NCBI RefSeq assembly: GCF_039544005.1
Contig: NZ_BAABKV010000001.1
Coordinates: forward strand, 4,898,001-4,962,000
Direction of reading: 5' to 3'
DNA length: 64,000 bases
DNA from: Kitasatospora paranensis
GTDB lineage: Bacteria; Actinomycetota; Actinomycetes; Streptomycetales; Streptomycetaceae
Of this stretch, positions 35,716 to 45,599 are shown piece after piece. Both the position numbers and the translations under genes were made by a program. Below the pieces are notes generated by a model. That model did not search any database, was not told the DNA's origin, and was given only the letters and a program-made list of their open reading frames with translations. Each line of letters begins with the position of its first letter. Within the stretch, counting starts at the first letter, position 1.

Positions 35716-36131
35716 GTGAGCAGCGCAGAGGGGGATCAGGCCATGGGCCCAGAGCGAGAATCCGGCGACTCGGTCGAGGCGGCATGGGACTTCCAGGCAC
35801 GTTCCGCGGCGGACTGGGACGACCGGGCCAGAGCCTCCACCGCGATTTGGGTACCGCCGATCATGCAAGCCCTCGTTGATGCGGCGCGGAACAGCGTGCT
35901 CGGCCGGTTCTATCCCTTCACCAGCCACGCCAGGCTCTGCTTCAGCACCGGTCCCCGGTACTGGCTGGGAGAGGGCGACGTGCTCCCCGTGTGCATCGCA
36001 CTTCTCTCGGGGGCAGCTACTCGGTGGCCCACAAGCACGATCACCCGGTCGAAGCACTGCTTCAAACGACAAGCGCTGACGAGGCCGTGACAACGGCTGT
36101 AAGGGTGCTCAAGGATCATCTCCAGCCATAA
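35716..36131 (+). CDS. DUF6193-like protein (one apparent frameshift)
   Basis: The first 98 codons encode AWDFQARSAADWDDRARAST and the DUF6193-like segment RFYPFTSHARLCFSTGPRYW. The frame breaks in the G5 run 36009-36013. One extra G continues into GGSYSVAHKHDHPVEALLQT, ADEAVTTAVRVLKDHLQP and a TAA at 36129, giving 138 residues and the complete domain end. The family is annotated as linked to natural-product biosynthesis, but its biochemical role is unknown. It lies just outside the AICE. Confidence 0.75.
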
Positions 36132-36213
36132 CCGCCGGCTCGTTGCGCCATGTCGCTGCCACAGCTTCGAACCCCGCCGTGAGGCGCTCTGTCGGAGGCG
36201 GTGCGGAACGAGG

Positions 36214-36255
36214 AAGGGCCGGCTCACGAGGGGGAACCTCGGGAGCCGGCCCTTT
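36214..36255. terminator. Convergent terminator, near-copy of the one at 23580
   Basis: AAGGGCCGGCT (36214-36224) pairs perfectly with AGCCGGCCCTT, with an inner CGAGG/CCTCG stem. It lies between the DUF6193 and amidase genes and shares nearly all of its 40 bp with the hairpin at 23580-23620. Confidence 0.65.
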
Positions 36256-36298
36256 GCTGTCGATTCGAGCGGCGGAGACGTCGTGGGGCGGTCCGCCG

Positions 36299-39200
36299 TC
36301 AGCCGGTGTAGTAGCCGGTGATGTCGGCGACCAGGTCGATGTCGCCGTAGCGGTTGTAGAAGGACACCTTGCCGTTGTTCACCGGGACCACGACCAGGTT
36401 GGGGATGACCTGGCCGGGGGTGAAGTTGAGGTTGGACGCGACGGGGCGTGTGGTGTCCGCCGGGTAGACGGTGACGAAGCCGCCGGCCGTGGGGTTCACG
36501 GCGGTGACGTTGAGGACGACCGCGGTGACCCCGGTGAGCGGGAGCCCCGCGCGGCCGGCGACGCCGAGGTCCAGGGAGCTGTCGCCGTGCAGGCGGGCCG
36601 CCTTGCCGCTCGCGGTGCCGGTGCCCGTCCGGGTGTCGAGCAGTCGTGCCGGGCCGGTGCTGATGAACTTCGCGCCGGCATCGGGGAGTAGTAGCCGGTC
36701 ATGTCGGCGACCAGGTCGACGCTGCCGAACTTGTTGTACAGGTCCACCTTGCCCTCGGATATCGGGACTATGACCTGGTTCGGGATGGTCTGCTTCGCGG
36801 TGAAGTTCAGGTTGGAGACCACCGGGAGCGCGCTGCCGTGCGGGAACACGGTGACGAAGCCGCCGGACGACGGGTTCACGGCGGTGACGTTGAGAACCAC
36901 GCCGGTGGCGTTCGCGGGCACGCCGTCGAGCGCCAGCGTGATCGTGCTGTCCGGACCGACCGGGGCCTTCGTGGCGCCGGTGCCGTACCGGGTGTCGAGC
37001 AGGCGGGTCGGCGCGACCGTGGCCAGGCGGCCGGGACCGTCCGGCGCGTAGTAGCCGGTGACGTCGGCCAGCAGGTCGACGTTGCCGAACTTGTTGTACA
37101 GGTCCACCTTGCCGTTGACGACCGGGACGACGACCAGGTTGGGGATGACCTGTCCGGCCGCGAAGTTCAGGTTCGACGCGACCGGCCGCGGCTGGCCGTC
37201 CGGGTACACGGTGACGAAGCCGCCGGAGGTCGGGTTCACGGCGGTGACGTTGAGGATCACCGCGGTGGCCCCGTCGGGCACCCCGGTGCTGCCGCCGGTG
37301 ATCGGGAGCGTGACGGTGCCGCCAGCACCGACCCGGGCCTTCGGCGCGCCGGTGCCGTACCGGGTGTCCAACAGCCGCTGCGGTGTCACCGGGCTGTAGC
37401 CGCTCGGTACGGGCGTCGTCGCGGTGACCACGTCGACGTCGGTGGACTTGAGGAAGGCCAGCCGGTGGTTGTAGCGGATCGGGTAGTAGGTGTCGCTGCC
37501 CACCACCAGCGTGCGGTCGTCGGGCGCATCGCCGTCGATGTTCTGCGCGTAGTAGAAGTCGCCCGCGAGCGGCTGGTCGGCGCCGGGGAGGTACCCCTGA
37601 CCGGCGGGGATCGTCGCGGTGTACGGCATCGGCGCCAGGTTGGTGGTGTCGATCGCCGGGTGCTGGGCGTAGGCGTCGAGCTCCGGGTACGACCGGCCGT
37701 AGACGGGGATCGAGGACAGCCCGGCGCGCGGCACGAGCACGCTCTGGCCGGCCCGGTTGTCGGCAGCGCCGCTCTGCCCGTTCGGGTTGTAGAACCAGCC
37801 CTTCACACCGTCGTACCAGATGGCCGTCCAGTCGCCCTGCTGGCCGGCGACCACGTAGCTGGTGCCCGCGACGGCCTTGGCCTTCCAGTTCGCCGCCTGG
37901 GTGGTGCCGCCACTGATCAGCGCGGCGCTCGCATTGGGCGCGGTCCGCAGGTAGACGAAGTTCTCCGGGCGGGCGGCGGTGCCGTCCACCGGGGGCGTGT
38001 TGGTCGAGTCGAAGGCGGGCGCGATGGTGACCTTGCCGCCGACCAGGATCGGACCACCGGTGCTGGCCCGGACGGGGGCGCCGATCAGGTCCATGTAGTG
38101 GTTCCAGTCCCAGAACGTGCCCGGGTCCCAGTGCATGGTCGAGATGTCGCTCTGGCGCGGCCCCGGCACGTCGTCGTGGCCGATGATGTGCTGCCGGTCG
38201 AGCGGGACGCCGAAGCGGTCCGCCAGGTAGCGGGTCAGTGCCGCGGAGGACTGGTACAGCTGCTCCGAGTACCAGGTCGACTGGGTCGTCGGGAAGGCGT
38301 AGCCCTCGTGCTCGATGCCGATGCTGTGCATGTTGACGGTCTTGTTGCCGGCGTGCCAGGCCATGTTCTTGGTGTTGATCATCTGGGTCACGTGGCCGTC
38401 GGAGGACCGGATGATGTAGTGCGCGCTGGCCTGGGTGGCCGGCTTCTGGAAGGTGGCGATCGAGCCGTCGAAGCCGCCCTCGGTGTCGTGGATGACGATG
38501 TACCGGATGGTGTCGCCGTCGCTCGGCCGGTCGGCGATCGTGTAGTTGCCGTACGAGGTCGGGTCGGACGCCGAGGTCAGCGCGTACGCAGCCGGCTTGA
38601 AGTCGCAGCCGAGGCCGGTCGGGCACTCGATCGGGTGGGGCTCGTCCGCGGCGGCGAGGCCGACGGCCGCCGGTGCGGTGGTGAACCCGGCCTGGACGGC
38701 CGTGGTGGTGCCGGTGGTGCCGGTGGCAGCGTGCGACGAGGTGCCGGCGGTGCCGTGCGGGGTGGTGCCGGTCGTCCCGCCCTTGCCCGCAGTGCCGGTG
38801 GTGCCCGTCCTGCCGGTCCTGCCGGTCCTGCCGGTCTTCCCTGCCCCGGTCGGACGCTTGACCGCCTTGACGGGGGCGGCGACCGGGACGGGGGTCTGGC
38901 CGTCCGCCGAGCTCAGCCGCAGCGCGGCCGAGTCGCCCGCGGTGACCGCGGGGGCCGCCGCGAGCGTCACCAGCTGCCCGTCGGCGGTCATCCGGCTCGC
39001 GCCGACCCGGACGGTGCCCAGGACGCGGTCGGCGAAGTCGTTGCCGCCCTGGTCGGCCGGCGACTCGCTGAACCGTGAGACCGCGGCGTACCAGGACGCG
39101 GGGTCGCCCGACAGCGGCTTCCCGGCCTCCTTCTGGTACTTCACGAGGAGGGCGGCGGCGCCGCGGATGCTCTGCTCGGAGTCCGTCCGCAGCTGGTCCG

Positions 39201-39837
39201 CGGGCTTCTTGATCAGCTTGGCGGCCTTGTCGAGCGTGTGCAGCGCCGGGCTGTCCTCGACCTGGACCGGTGCGGCCTTGGCCCGCACGGGCGCGTCGTC
39301 GCCACGGCCGTCCACCTCCGGTCCCGGGCCTGCGGCGATGGCCTTGGCGACGGCCGCGGGGTCGACCTGGGTGAGCCCCATGACGTTGTAGTTGCCGGTG
39401 GTGCTCGGCTCGCCGTGGTGCGACTCCCACCGGGTCTGCTGGTAGGACAGCGCCAGGAGGACGCTCTCCGGCACGTGGAACTCCCCGGCCGCGGCCGCGA
39501 ACTGGCGCTGGAGCGCATCCGAACCCGCCGCGGCGGACGCCGGGGTGGTGTCTGCACCGGCGAACAGGGCGAAGCCGGTGGCGGAGGCGACGACCGCTGC
39601 GGTGATCGCCAGCGGAATCCGCAGCCGGTGGCTACGGCGGTGTGCGGCACCTGTGGAGCCGTTCCCGGCTCTGTGAGAGGCAGTCAAGGGAGTCTGCGGC
39701 CTTCCCGTGTTCAGGGCCGGTGGGGAGTCGGCCCGTGTCTGAGCCGGCTGGCGCGCGAAGGGGCGTCCCAGCGGGGGCTGGTGTGCCTGGTCACACAGCG
39801 GGCGACGAGAAGCTAGCACCTGGTCGGACGTGTACAC
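36299..39837 (-). CDS. Secreted N-acetylmuramoyl-L-alanine amidase with three C-terminal repeats (one apparent frameshift)
   Basis: A protein of up to 1179 residues. A signal peptide (RIPLAITAAVVASATGFALF) lies about 75 residues in, so the true start may be the TTG at 39687. A Thr/Gly-rich linker (TGRTGRTGRTGTTGTAGKGG) leads to an amidase_2/PGRP domain with IRYIVIHDTEGG, SIGIEHEGYAF and HIIGHDDVPG (zinc-site histidines). An SH3-like region follows, then three repeats of about 110 residues each beginning RLLDTR and ending DVTGYY. The frame breaks at G4 36683-36686 inside the last repeat junction. It cleaves the MurNAc-L-Ala bond in peptidoglycan. Confidence 0.88.
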
Positions 39838-40110
39838 CCCGGCGGGGTCGACCCGTCGGGGATTCGACCACGAACGTCACCGGGACGGGCGGACCAGGGG
39901 GCCGTACGGGCTGACCCGGAGTCAGGCGAGGAGTGCCCCTCGGTCGACCCGGCTCCGACGGATGACCGGCCTCCCGCGGGCGGGGCCGACCCTGCCGGCG
40001 GGAGCCCGGTGCCGCGGGCCAGGGGTACTGCGGGGGCTGAGGACGATGCTGTGCCGGGCGCCACGAGGTGTGGTGGGACCGCGGGGGCTTCGGCGACGCC
40101 CCCGAACGCC

Positions 40111-42042
40111 CTAGCGGCGGTGCTTGCCGTTGCCGGTGGCTGCCGCGGGCTCCGGGTACGGGATGCGCAGCTTGCGGGCGAGCGGCGCCACCGAGGTGCC
40201 CGCACCGAACGGGCGGGCCAGCACGAACAGCGACAGCAGCACGGTGAGCGAACCGGCCGCGAGGCCGACGGTGTTGCTCAGCAGGCCGTTGCCCAGGCTG
40301 TCGTTGATCCGGCCGCCGATCCAGACCGCCGCCAGCGCACCGGGGGCGCAGGCCGCGGCGAGCGACAGGTGCAGGGCCACCACCGAGCCGCCGTCCAGGC
40401 CGCTGTGCGGGCGTCCCCGGCGGAGCCCGAGCTGCATAGTGGCGTCCGGAGCGGCCGCGGGGGCGCCGGCCGCGGGTGCGACCGGACGGCGCAGGCGGCG
40501 GCCGAGGGCCCAGCCCGTGATCGCGACACTGATCAGGCAGGCCACCGTCTGGGCGCCGGCCATGCCGATGATGATCCAGCGCGGGCCGAGCAGCGCGTAG
40601 GCGAGACACGCGAGGCCGGCGTTCGCGCCGGTGGTCACCGTGGTCAGCCAGAACGGGGTCCGGGCGTCGCCCATGGCGTAGAAGCCGCGGGCGAGGGCGT
40701 ACTGCGCGCAGAAGGCCGGCATGCCGATCGCGAAGGCGATCAGGGTCTGCGCAATGACCCAGGTCGCGGCGGGCGTTGTCCGCCCGTGGCCGTACGCGAT
40801 GGCGGTGATCTGCGGGGCCAGTGCGATGAACAGGACCGAGGCGGTGATGATCATCGCGGCGGACGAGCGGAGCATGCCCGCGAGGTCCGAGCCGATCTGC
40901 GAGAGCCGGCCGGCGGTCGCCGCGCGGGTCATGCCGGGCAGCAGGGCGGTCACCAGCGAGATGGTGATGACGCCCTGCGGGACCACGAAGAGCTGGTAGG
41001 CGCTGTTGTAGCCGACGAAGCCCAGGCCCATCTCCTTCAGGCCGCTGCCGTCGGCGAGGGCGCCGGCGCGGGCCGTGAGCTGCGTGATGACGGCGAAGGA
41101 GAGCTGGGTGACGACGACCAGGAGCAGGGCCCAGGTGGCCGCGCGGAGGGGTTTGGTGAGGCCGGCGCCCTTCCAGTCGAAGCGCGGGCGCCAGCGGAAG
41201 CCGGACGAGCGCAGCGACGGCAGCAGGCCCACGGCCTGCACGACGATGCCCAGGGTGCTGCCGAGGCCCAGCAGCATGGTCTGGCCCGAGGTCATCTCAC
41301 CTGCGTCGCGGGCGCTGGCGCCGATCGCGATGTAGAGGCCGAAGACGCCAATGGCGACGACGTTGTTGAGGACGGGGGTCCACATCATCGCGCCGAAGCG
41401 GTCCCGCGAGTTGAGCACCTGGCCGAGCAGGGTGAAGACGCCGTAGAAGAAGATCTGCGGCAGGCAGTAGCGGGCGAATGCGATGGTCAGGTCGCGCTGC
41501 GGCCCGTCCGGGTACCCGGAGTAGAAGTCCGCGATGGTGGGTGCGGCCAGCCAGGCGCCGACGGTCAGCACCACGAGGATGACGCCGCACAGGGTGAGCA
41601 GGCGGTCGGTGTAGGCGACGCCGCCGTCCTTGTGCGTCTGGGCGGCGTGGACCAGCTCCGGCACGAAGACCGAGGCGAGGACACCGCCCATGAGCATCAT
41701 GTAGACGACGTTCGGCAGCGAGTTGCCGATGTTGAAGGCGTCGCCGACGGGGCCGGCGCCCAGCGCGGCAACGATCATCGAGCTGCGGATGAAGCCGAGG
41801 GCGCGGGACGACAGCGTGCCCAGGGCCATGATCAGGCCGCTGCGGCCGGTCGAGGTCGCGGGCTCCGGGCTCCGGCCGGTCTCGTCCTGGCGCTGGGCCG
41901 GTACGGCCGGGGCCGGCGGCTGCCCGGGCGCGGCCGGCTGGCCGGCCTGCGGGGGCTGGGCGGGGATCTTGCGCAGCGCCATGGTGGGCGGGTCGGCGTA
42001 CGCGTACGAGTCGGAGGACTCGTCCGTCGTGTGCATGGTCAT
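40111..42042 (-). CDS. murJ: Lipid II flippase MurJ
   Basis: A 643-residue MATE/MOP-superfamily protein with about 14-15 TM segments. Hallmarks are LSSRALGFIRSSMIVAALG, SLPNVVYMMLMGGVLASVFV and RFGAMMWTPVLNNVVAIGVF. An N-terminal Pro/Gln-rich cytoplasmic extension of about 65 residues precedes the first TM. It exports the lipid II peptidoglycan precursor. ATG 42042 lies after a GGGGG run. Single-gene unit with a 305-bp upstream gap. Confidence 0.95.
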   Translation of the reverse strand: MTMHTTDESSDSYAYADPPTMALRKIPAQPPQAGQPAAPGQPPAPAVPAQRQDETGRSPEPATSTGRSGLIMALGTLSSRALGFIRSSMIVAALGAGPVGDAFNIGNSLPNVVYMMLMGGVLASVFVPELVHAAQTHKDGGVAYTDRLLTLCGVILVVLTVGAWLAAPTIADFYSGYPDGPQRDLTIAFARYCLPQIFFYGVFTLLGQVLNSRDRFGAMMWTPVLNNVVAIGVFGLYIAIGASARDAGEMTSGQTMLLGLGSTLGIVVQAVGLLPSLRSSGFRWRPRFDWKGAGLTKPLRAATWALLLVVVTQLSFAVITQLTARAGALADGSGLKEMGLGFVGYNSAYQLFVVPQGVITISLVTALLPGMTRAATAGRLSQIGSDLAGMLRSSAAMIITASVLFIALAPQITAIAYGHGRTTPAATWVIAQTLIAFAIGMPAFCAQYALARGFYAMGDARTPFWLTTVTTGANAGLACLAYALLGPRWIIIGMAGAQTVACLISVAITGWALGRRLRRPVAPAAGAPAAAPDATMQLGLRRGRPHSGLDGGSVVALHLSLAAACAPGALAAVWIGGRINDSLGNGLLSNTVGLAAGSLTVLLSLFVLARPFGAGTSVAPLARKLRIPYPEPAAATGNGKHRR

Positions 42043-42347
42043 CGGACCCCCGTCACTCGGTGCCTGGGCGGTGGGGCTGCGGGGCCTCCGCGCAGGTGCA
42101 CCCAGCCGGAGAAGTCTGCCAAACGGCGGCACTCGCTGGGGAGACCGGTGTCGTGGAGGACAGCTCTCCGTGAACGGAGGATATCGGTGCCTCGACGGTC
42201 CGAGGCGCGAGGAGCGTGATGGATTGTCACGATCAGAACCCTTATGTCCGCCTTGTGATCGCCCCGTTCGGGTTGATCGACCATCGCTCCGCCCCTCCCT
42301 TCGATGGATCTCCCGCGCGACATGTGACCTTTCTCACTGCATGTCAG
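42043..42347. other. Intergenic region upstream of murJ
   Basis: 305 bp between the murJ start and the stop of the same-strand PAP2 gene. It should contain the murJ promoter. The stretch 42220-42340 is less GC-rich than its surroundings. No clear operator or RNA structure was recognised. Confidence 0.4.
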
Positions 42348-43325
42348 CTAGAGGTGCTGCCCGCCCAGGGGGCCGCTCCGGTGGGCGCGCCGGACGGCCA
42401 GGCCGTCGCCGTCCTCGCGGTCGGTCGATCGGCCCGGGTCGGCTCCTGCCCCCGGCCGGCCCGGGGCATGGCCGGCGCTGCCTCCGTTGTTCGTGCTGCT
42501 CTCGTCGTCCTCGGCGCCTTCGTCGTCCTCGGCGCCTTCGTCGTCCGCGGTGCCTTCGGTGTCCTCGGCGAAGGGTCGCGCCGGACCCGTGCCGCGGACG
42601 AACACGCGCTGCACCCGTGGCCGGGTGAGCCGGTTGACGGTGGCCAAGTCGCGCACCAAGGCCCCCGGGCGCCACAGCTCGACCGCGGCCGTGAGCAGGC
42701 CGAGCGTGGTCGCTGCGGCGAGCCAGCCGGCCAGGACGTCGCTCGGGCGCTCCGCGCCGACGGCGATCCGGCTCCAGCCGACCGCGAAGACCGTGAGGGC
42801 GGCGACCGTGCAGGCCCCGATCCGCAGTGCTCGGCCGGAGACCGGCCAGACCAGTGCGGCCAGTGCGGCGCAGGTGATCGCCGAGGCCATGGCGTGGTCG
42901 GAGGGGAGCGAGCCTCCGCTCGCATGCGACACCGGGTCGGCGAAGCGCGGCCGGGGCATCCCGATCACACTCCGCAGTGCCGCCGCCGAGGCCCAGCCGA
43001 GCAGCGCCTGTGTCGAGGTCCAGCAGGACAGTGTGCGGGCACCCACGATCCAGAGCCAGGCGGCCACCGCGAGCGCCACCACGCGCAGGGTGACCGGACC
43101 GCCGATGTCGGTGAGCGTCTGCATGGCGGCCGTCCATGCGGTGTGCTGCCGGGCGTAGCTGTGCAGCCCCTCGATCCAGTGGCGGTCGAGGCGGGCGAGC
43201 GGGCCCCAGTGCCGCTCGACCAGCGTGAGCAGTCCGAGGAACAGCATCGCGCAGCCGATGCCCGCCAGGGCGTGCCGGGCCGGTCGCCGGCGAGCGGCGC
43301 GGGCGGTGGCGGCCGGCGGGTGCAT
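42348..43325 (-). CDS. PAP2-family membrane phosphatase
   Basis: A 325-residue protein with about five TM helices and the acid-phosphatase triad. The first part is LRSVIGMPRPRFADP (K/R-x6-RP-like), then SLPSDHAMASAITCAALAA (PSGH variant PSDH), then WSRIAVGAERPSDVLAGW (SR-x5-H-like, with glutamate in place of the usual histidine). The substituted third motif makes catalytic competence uncertain. The C-terminal 70 residues are a highly acidic tail (DDEGAEDDEGAEDDESS). The start is uncertain; ATG 43385 is the alternative. Confidence 0.82.
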   Translation of the reverse strand: MHPPAATARAARRRPARHALAGIGCAMLFLGLLTLVERHWGPLARLDRHWIEGLHSYARQHTAWTAAMQTLTDIGGPVTLRVVALAVAAWLWIVGARTLSCWTSTQALLGWASAAALRSVIGMPRPRFADPVSHASGGSLPSDHAMASAITCAALAALVWPVSGRALRIGACTVAALTVFAVGWSRIAVGAERPSDVLAGWLAAATTLGLLTAAVELWRPGALVRDLATVNRLTRPRVQRVFVRGTGPARPFAEDTEGTADDEGAEDDEGAEDDESSTNNGGSAGHAPGRPGAGADPGRSTDREDGDGLAVRRAHRSGPLGGQHL

Positions 43326-43681
43326 GGCCTTCACATTCCCCGGCGGGAGTGCCTGTGCGGCCTTGGCGGGATAGCGATTCGGCATCTTTTGTGCAGGGTT
43401 GGTGCCATCGCGCGGTGTTGTTCGTTGATAGGGGTGAGGCGGGCCGCAGAGTCGCGGTCGGAGTCTCAGGGTGTGCAGTCGGTGACGTTCTGCTGACCAC
43501 CCCGGTGAAAACCGGCAGGATACTGCATAGTGCGAGAAAATCTGAGTGTCTTGGGAATGTTGTCCCTTTTCTGTGCGTTGGATCGTTACGTGTGAGCCTC
43601 CATGAGGCCCGCATCTCTATGAGCAGCGCAGCCCCGCGCGGGCATCGCCGCCCCACCCGGCTATCCAGCAAGGGAGCAAGC
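43326..43681. promoter_or_regulatory. Divergent promoter region, PAP2 / sigma factor
   Basis: About 356 bp between divergent starts (or 296 bp if the longer PAP2 start is used). AT-richer segments at 43380-43420 and 43500-43575 include GATACTGCATAGTGCGAGAA, a possible -10 region for the sigma-factor gene. The ribosome site AGGGAG is at 43671-43676. Confidence 0.45.
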
Positions 43682-44653
43682 ATGGCCACCCGTGCCGTCG
43701 TACGCGACAAGGCCGCCCGGACTCGCTCGGCCCGCCCGACCAACCTTGAGGCCGACCGTGACCTCGTCGGCATGTACCTGGACGAGATCGCTCGGACGCC
43801 TCTGCTCGACGCTGCCGAGGAGGTCGAGCTCTCGCTTCGCATCGAGGCGGGCGTGTACGCCCAGCACCTGCTGGACGACGACGAGGTGCCCGCGGGTGTG
43901 ACGCGTGACGAACTGGAGGCGATAGCCGACGACGCCGAGCGCGCCAAGGACGTCTTCATCAGGTCCAACCTCCGGTTGGTGGTCGCGGTGGCCCGCCGGT
44001 ACCCGCGCAGCGGGCTCCCGCTGTTGGACCTCATTCAGGAGGGCAACGCAGGCCTGGTCAGGGCGGTCGAGAAGTTCGACTACGCCAAGGGGTTCAAGTT
44101 CTCCACGTACGCGACGTGGTGGATCCGGCAGGCGATCACGCGGTCGATCGCCGACCAGTCGCGCACCATCCGGCTGCCCGTCCACCTCGTGGAGGAGCTC
44201 GGACGGATCCGGCGGGTGCAGCGGGAGAAGGCCAAGGAGCTGGGCAGGGAGCCCGACCCGTCGGAGATCGCGGCCGAGCTGGACACCACCGAGCAGCGGA
44301 TCAAGGACGTGCTGGACTGGGCGCGCGACCCGGTCAGCCTGAACATGGCGGTCGACGACGAGGGCGAGACCCAGTTCGGCGACCTGGTCGAGGACACCGG
44401 CGCCGTGTCGCCGGAGGATGCCGTGATGGTCATGCTCCGTCGCGAGGAGCTGGACGACCTCATCGGCCGGCTCGACGACCGGACGGCGTCGATCATCCGG
44501 TCCCGGTACGGGATGGAGGACGGTCGCGAGCGGACGCTCACCGAGGTCGGAAAGCAGCACGGTCTGACGCGTGAGCGGATCCGCCAGATCGAGAAGCACG
44601 CGCTGGCCGAGTTGAAGAAGATCGCCGACCACGCGGGCTTCGAGGCGGCGTGA
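43682..44653 (+). CDS. Group 2 RNA polymerase sigma-70 factor, HrdD-like
   Basis: A 323-residue sigma factor lacking region 1.1. Region 1.2 is DLVGMYLDEIARTPLLDAAE; region 2 is SNLRLVVAVARRYPRSGLPL, then LDLIQEGNAGLVRAVEKFDY and KGFKFSTYATWWIRQAITRS; region 3 follows IRLPVHLVEELGRIRRVQRE; region 4 ends LTRERIRQIEKHALAELKKI. Sequence and length resemble HrdD of Streptomyces rather than the essential HrdB. ATG 43682 follows AGGGAG by 5 bp. It probably recognises housekeeping-like promoters under specific conditions. Confidence 0.93.
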   Translation: MATRAVVRDKAARTRSARPTNLEADRDLVGMYLDEIARTPLLDAAEEVELSLRIEAGVYAQHLLDDDEVPAGVTRDELEAIADDAERAKDVFIRSNLRLVVAVARRYPRSGLPLLDLIQEGNAGLVRAVEKFDYAKGFKFSTYATWWIRQAITRSIADQSRTIRLPVHLVEELGRIRRVQREKAKELGREPDPSEIAAELDTTEQRIKDVLDWARDPVSLNMAVDDEGETQFGDLVEDTGAVSPEDAVMVMLRREELDDLIGRLDDRTASIIRSRYGMEDGRERTLTEVGKQHGLTRERIRQIEKHALAELKKIADHAGFEAA

Positions 44654-44792
44654 GCCGGAGGCTCGGTGCCGGAACTGCACACGTTCTCCGGTACCGGGCC
44701 GGTCGGGTCGGCTGCCGTGGGGCTGTGGAGGCGTGGAGCCGTCGAGCCGTGGAGCCCTACGCTTGCGGTCGAGAGAGTGGGAGGCAGGACGT

Positions 44793-45008
44793 ATGGGTGA
44801 GCAGGACGGCGCGCGGCCCGCACAGGGTGGGGAGCCGGAGACGGTCGTGGAGCCGAAGCCCGGTGCGACGAGGCTGGTCTTCGACGACCCGCTGGATCGC
44901 CAGACCAGCGACGACACGGACAGCGGGTGGGGCGAGCGGCCCGGCGGGGCCGGCGGCCGAGGCCTGGACTGGTACCTGAGCCAGCGCCCGCCCCACCACG
45001 GGGAGTAG
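44793..45008 (+). CDS. Small conserved hypothetical protein, 71 aa
   Basis: An acidic small protein with TRLVFDDPLDRQTSDDTDSG, then WGERPGGAGGRGLDWYLSQR and a final PPHHGE. GGAGG lies 8 bp before the ATG. The FDDPLD...SDDTD-GWGE core recurs in short streptomycete proteins of unknown function, so it is probably a real gene. It is 139 bp downstream of the sigma factor gene and convergent with mscL. Confidence 0.75.
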   Translation: MGEQDGARPAQGGEPETVVEPKPGATRLVFDDPLDRQTSDDTDSGWGERPGGAGGRGLDWYLSQRPPHHGE

Positions 45009-45048
45009 CCCGCCGCGGGCAGGGTCGCCCGCCGGGTGCCGCCTGGGG

Positions 45049-45465
45049 TCAGCGCTGACGGATGAGTGCGTCGCGGATCTCGGTGAGCAGCATGACCTCC
45101 TGGGCCTCCGCCTCCAGAGCGGCCTCGTCGGTGGTCTTCCGCTTGGCCAGGAAGTGGATCATCGGCAGGACGAAGATGAAGTAGACCACCGCCGCCGTGA
45201 TCACGAACTGCAGAACCGCGCTGAGGACTTCGCCCCAGAGGATGTAGACGCCGGACGAGACCGTGCCGTCGGAGGCCAGGGTGCAGGGGCCTTTGAGGCA
45301 GGAGCGGTAGAGGGCGAGGTCCTTCGTGCCGAAGAGCCCCACGATCGGGTTGATGATGCCCTTGACGAACGCATTGATGACGTTGGTGAATGCCGCGCCG
45401 ATGACGACGGCGACGGCGAGATCGATGACATTGCCGCGCAGCAGGAAATCCTTGAAGCCTTTCAT
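45049..45465 (-). CDS. mscL: Large-conductance mechanosensitive channel MscL
   Basis: A 138-residue protein with the conserved start MKGFKDFLLRGNVIDLAVAV and TM1 (VIGAAFTNVINAFVKGIINP). A periplasmic loop with an unusual cysteine pair (LYRSCLKGPCTLASDG) precedes TM2 (SAVLQFVITAAVVYFIFVLP) and a cytoplasmic helix (AEAQEVMLLTEIRDALIRQR). It forms pentamers that release solutes on hypo-osmotic shock. The loop cysteines could form a disulfide. Confidence 0.97.
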   Translation of the reverse strand: MKGFKDFLLRGNVIDLAVAVVIGAAFTNVINAFVKGIINPIVGLFGTKDLALYRSCLKGPCTLASDGTVSSGVYILWGEVLSAVLQFVITAAVVYFIFVLPMIHFLAKRKTTDEAALEAEAQEVMLLTEIRDALIRQR

Positions 45466-45599
45466 GTCGCGCTGAACGACAGTGACGCGTTCCGGTTACG
45501 GGCGAAATCCTGGGCACGGGACGACGTCGGCTGGGCGCACAGGATCGGGCGGACGGGCCGGACCCGGCCCTGGGGCGCCCCAGGGCGTGCGCGGGAGGG

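Noticed and set aside
36838..39078. 746-codon + strand ORF opposite the amidase
   Set aside because: It is an antisense shadow with Val/Gly/Arg-rich composition and no recognisable domain.
36299..39430. Alternative 1043-codon minus-strand frame over the amidase
   Set aside because: Only its last 130 codons are the true C-terminus after the frameshift at 36683-36686. The rest is an out-of-frame shadow.
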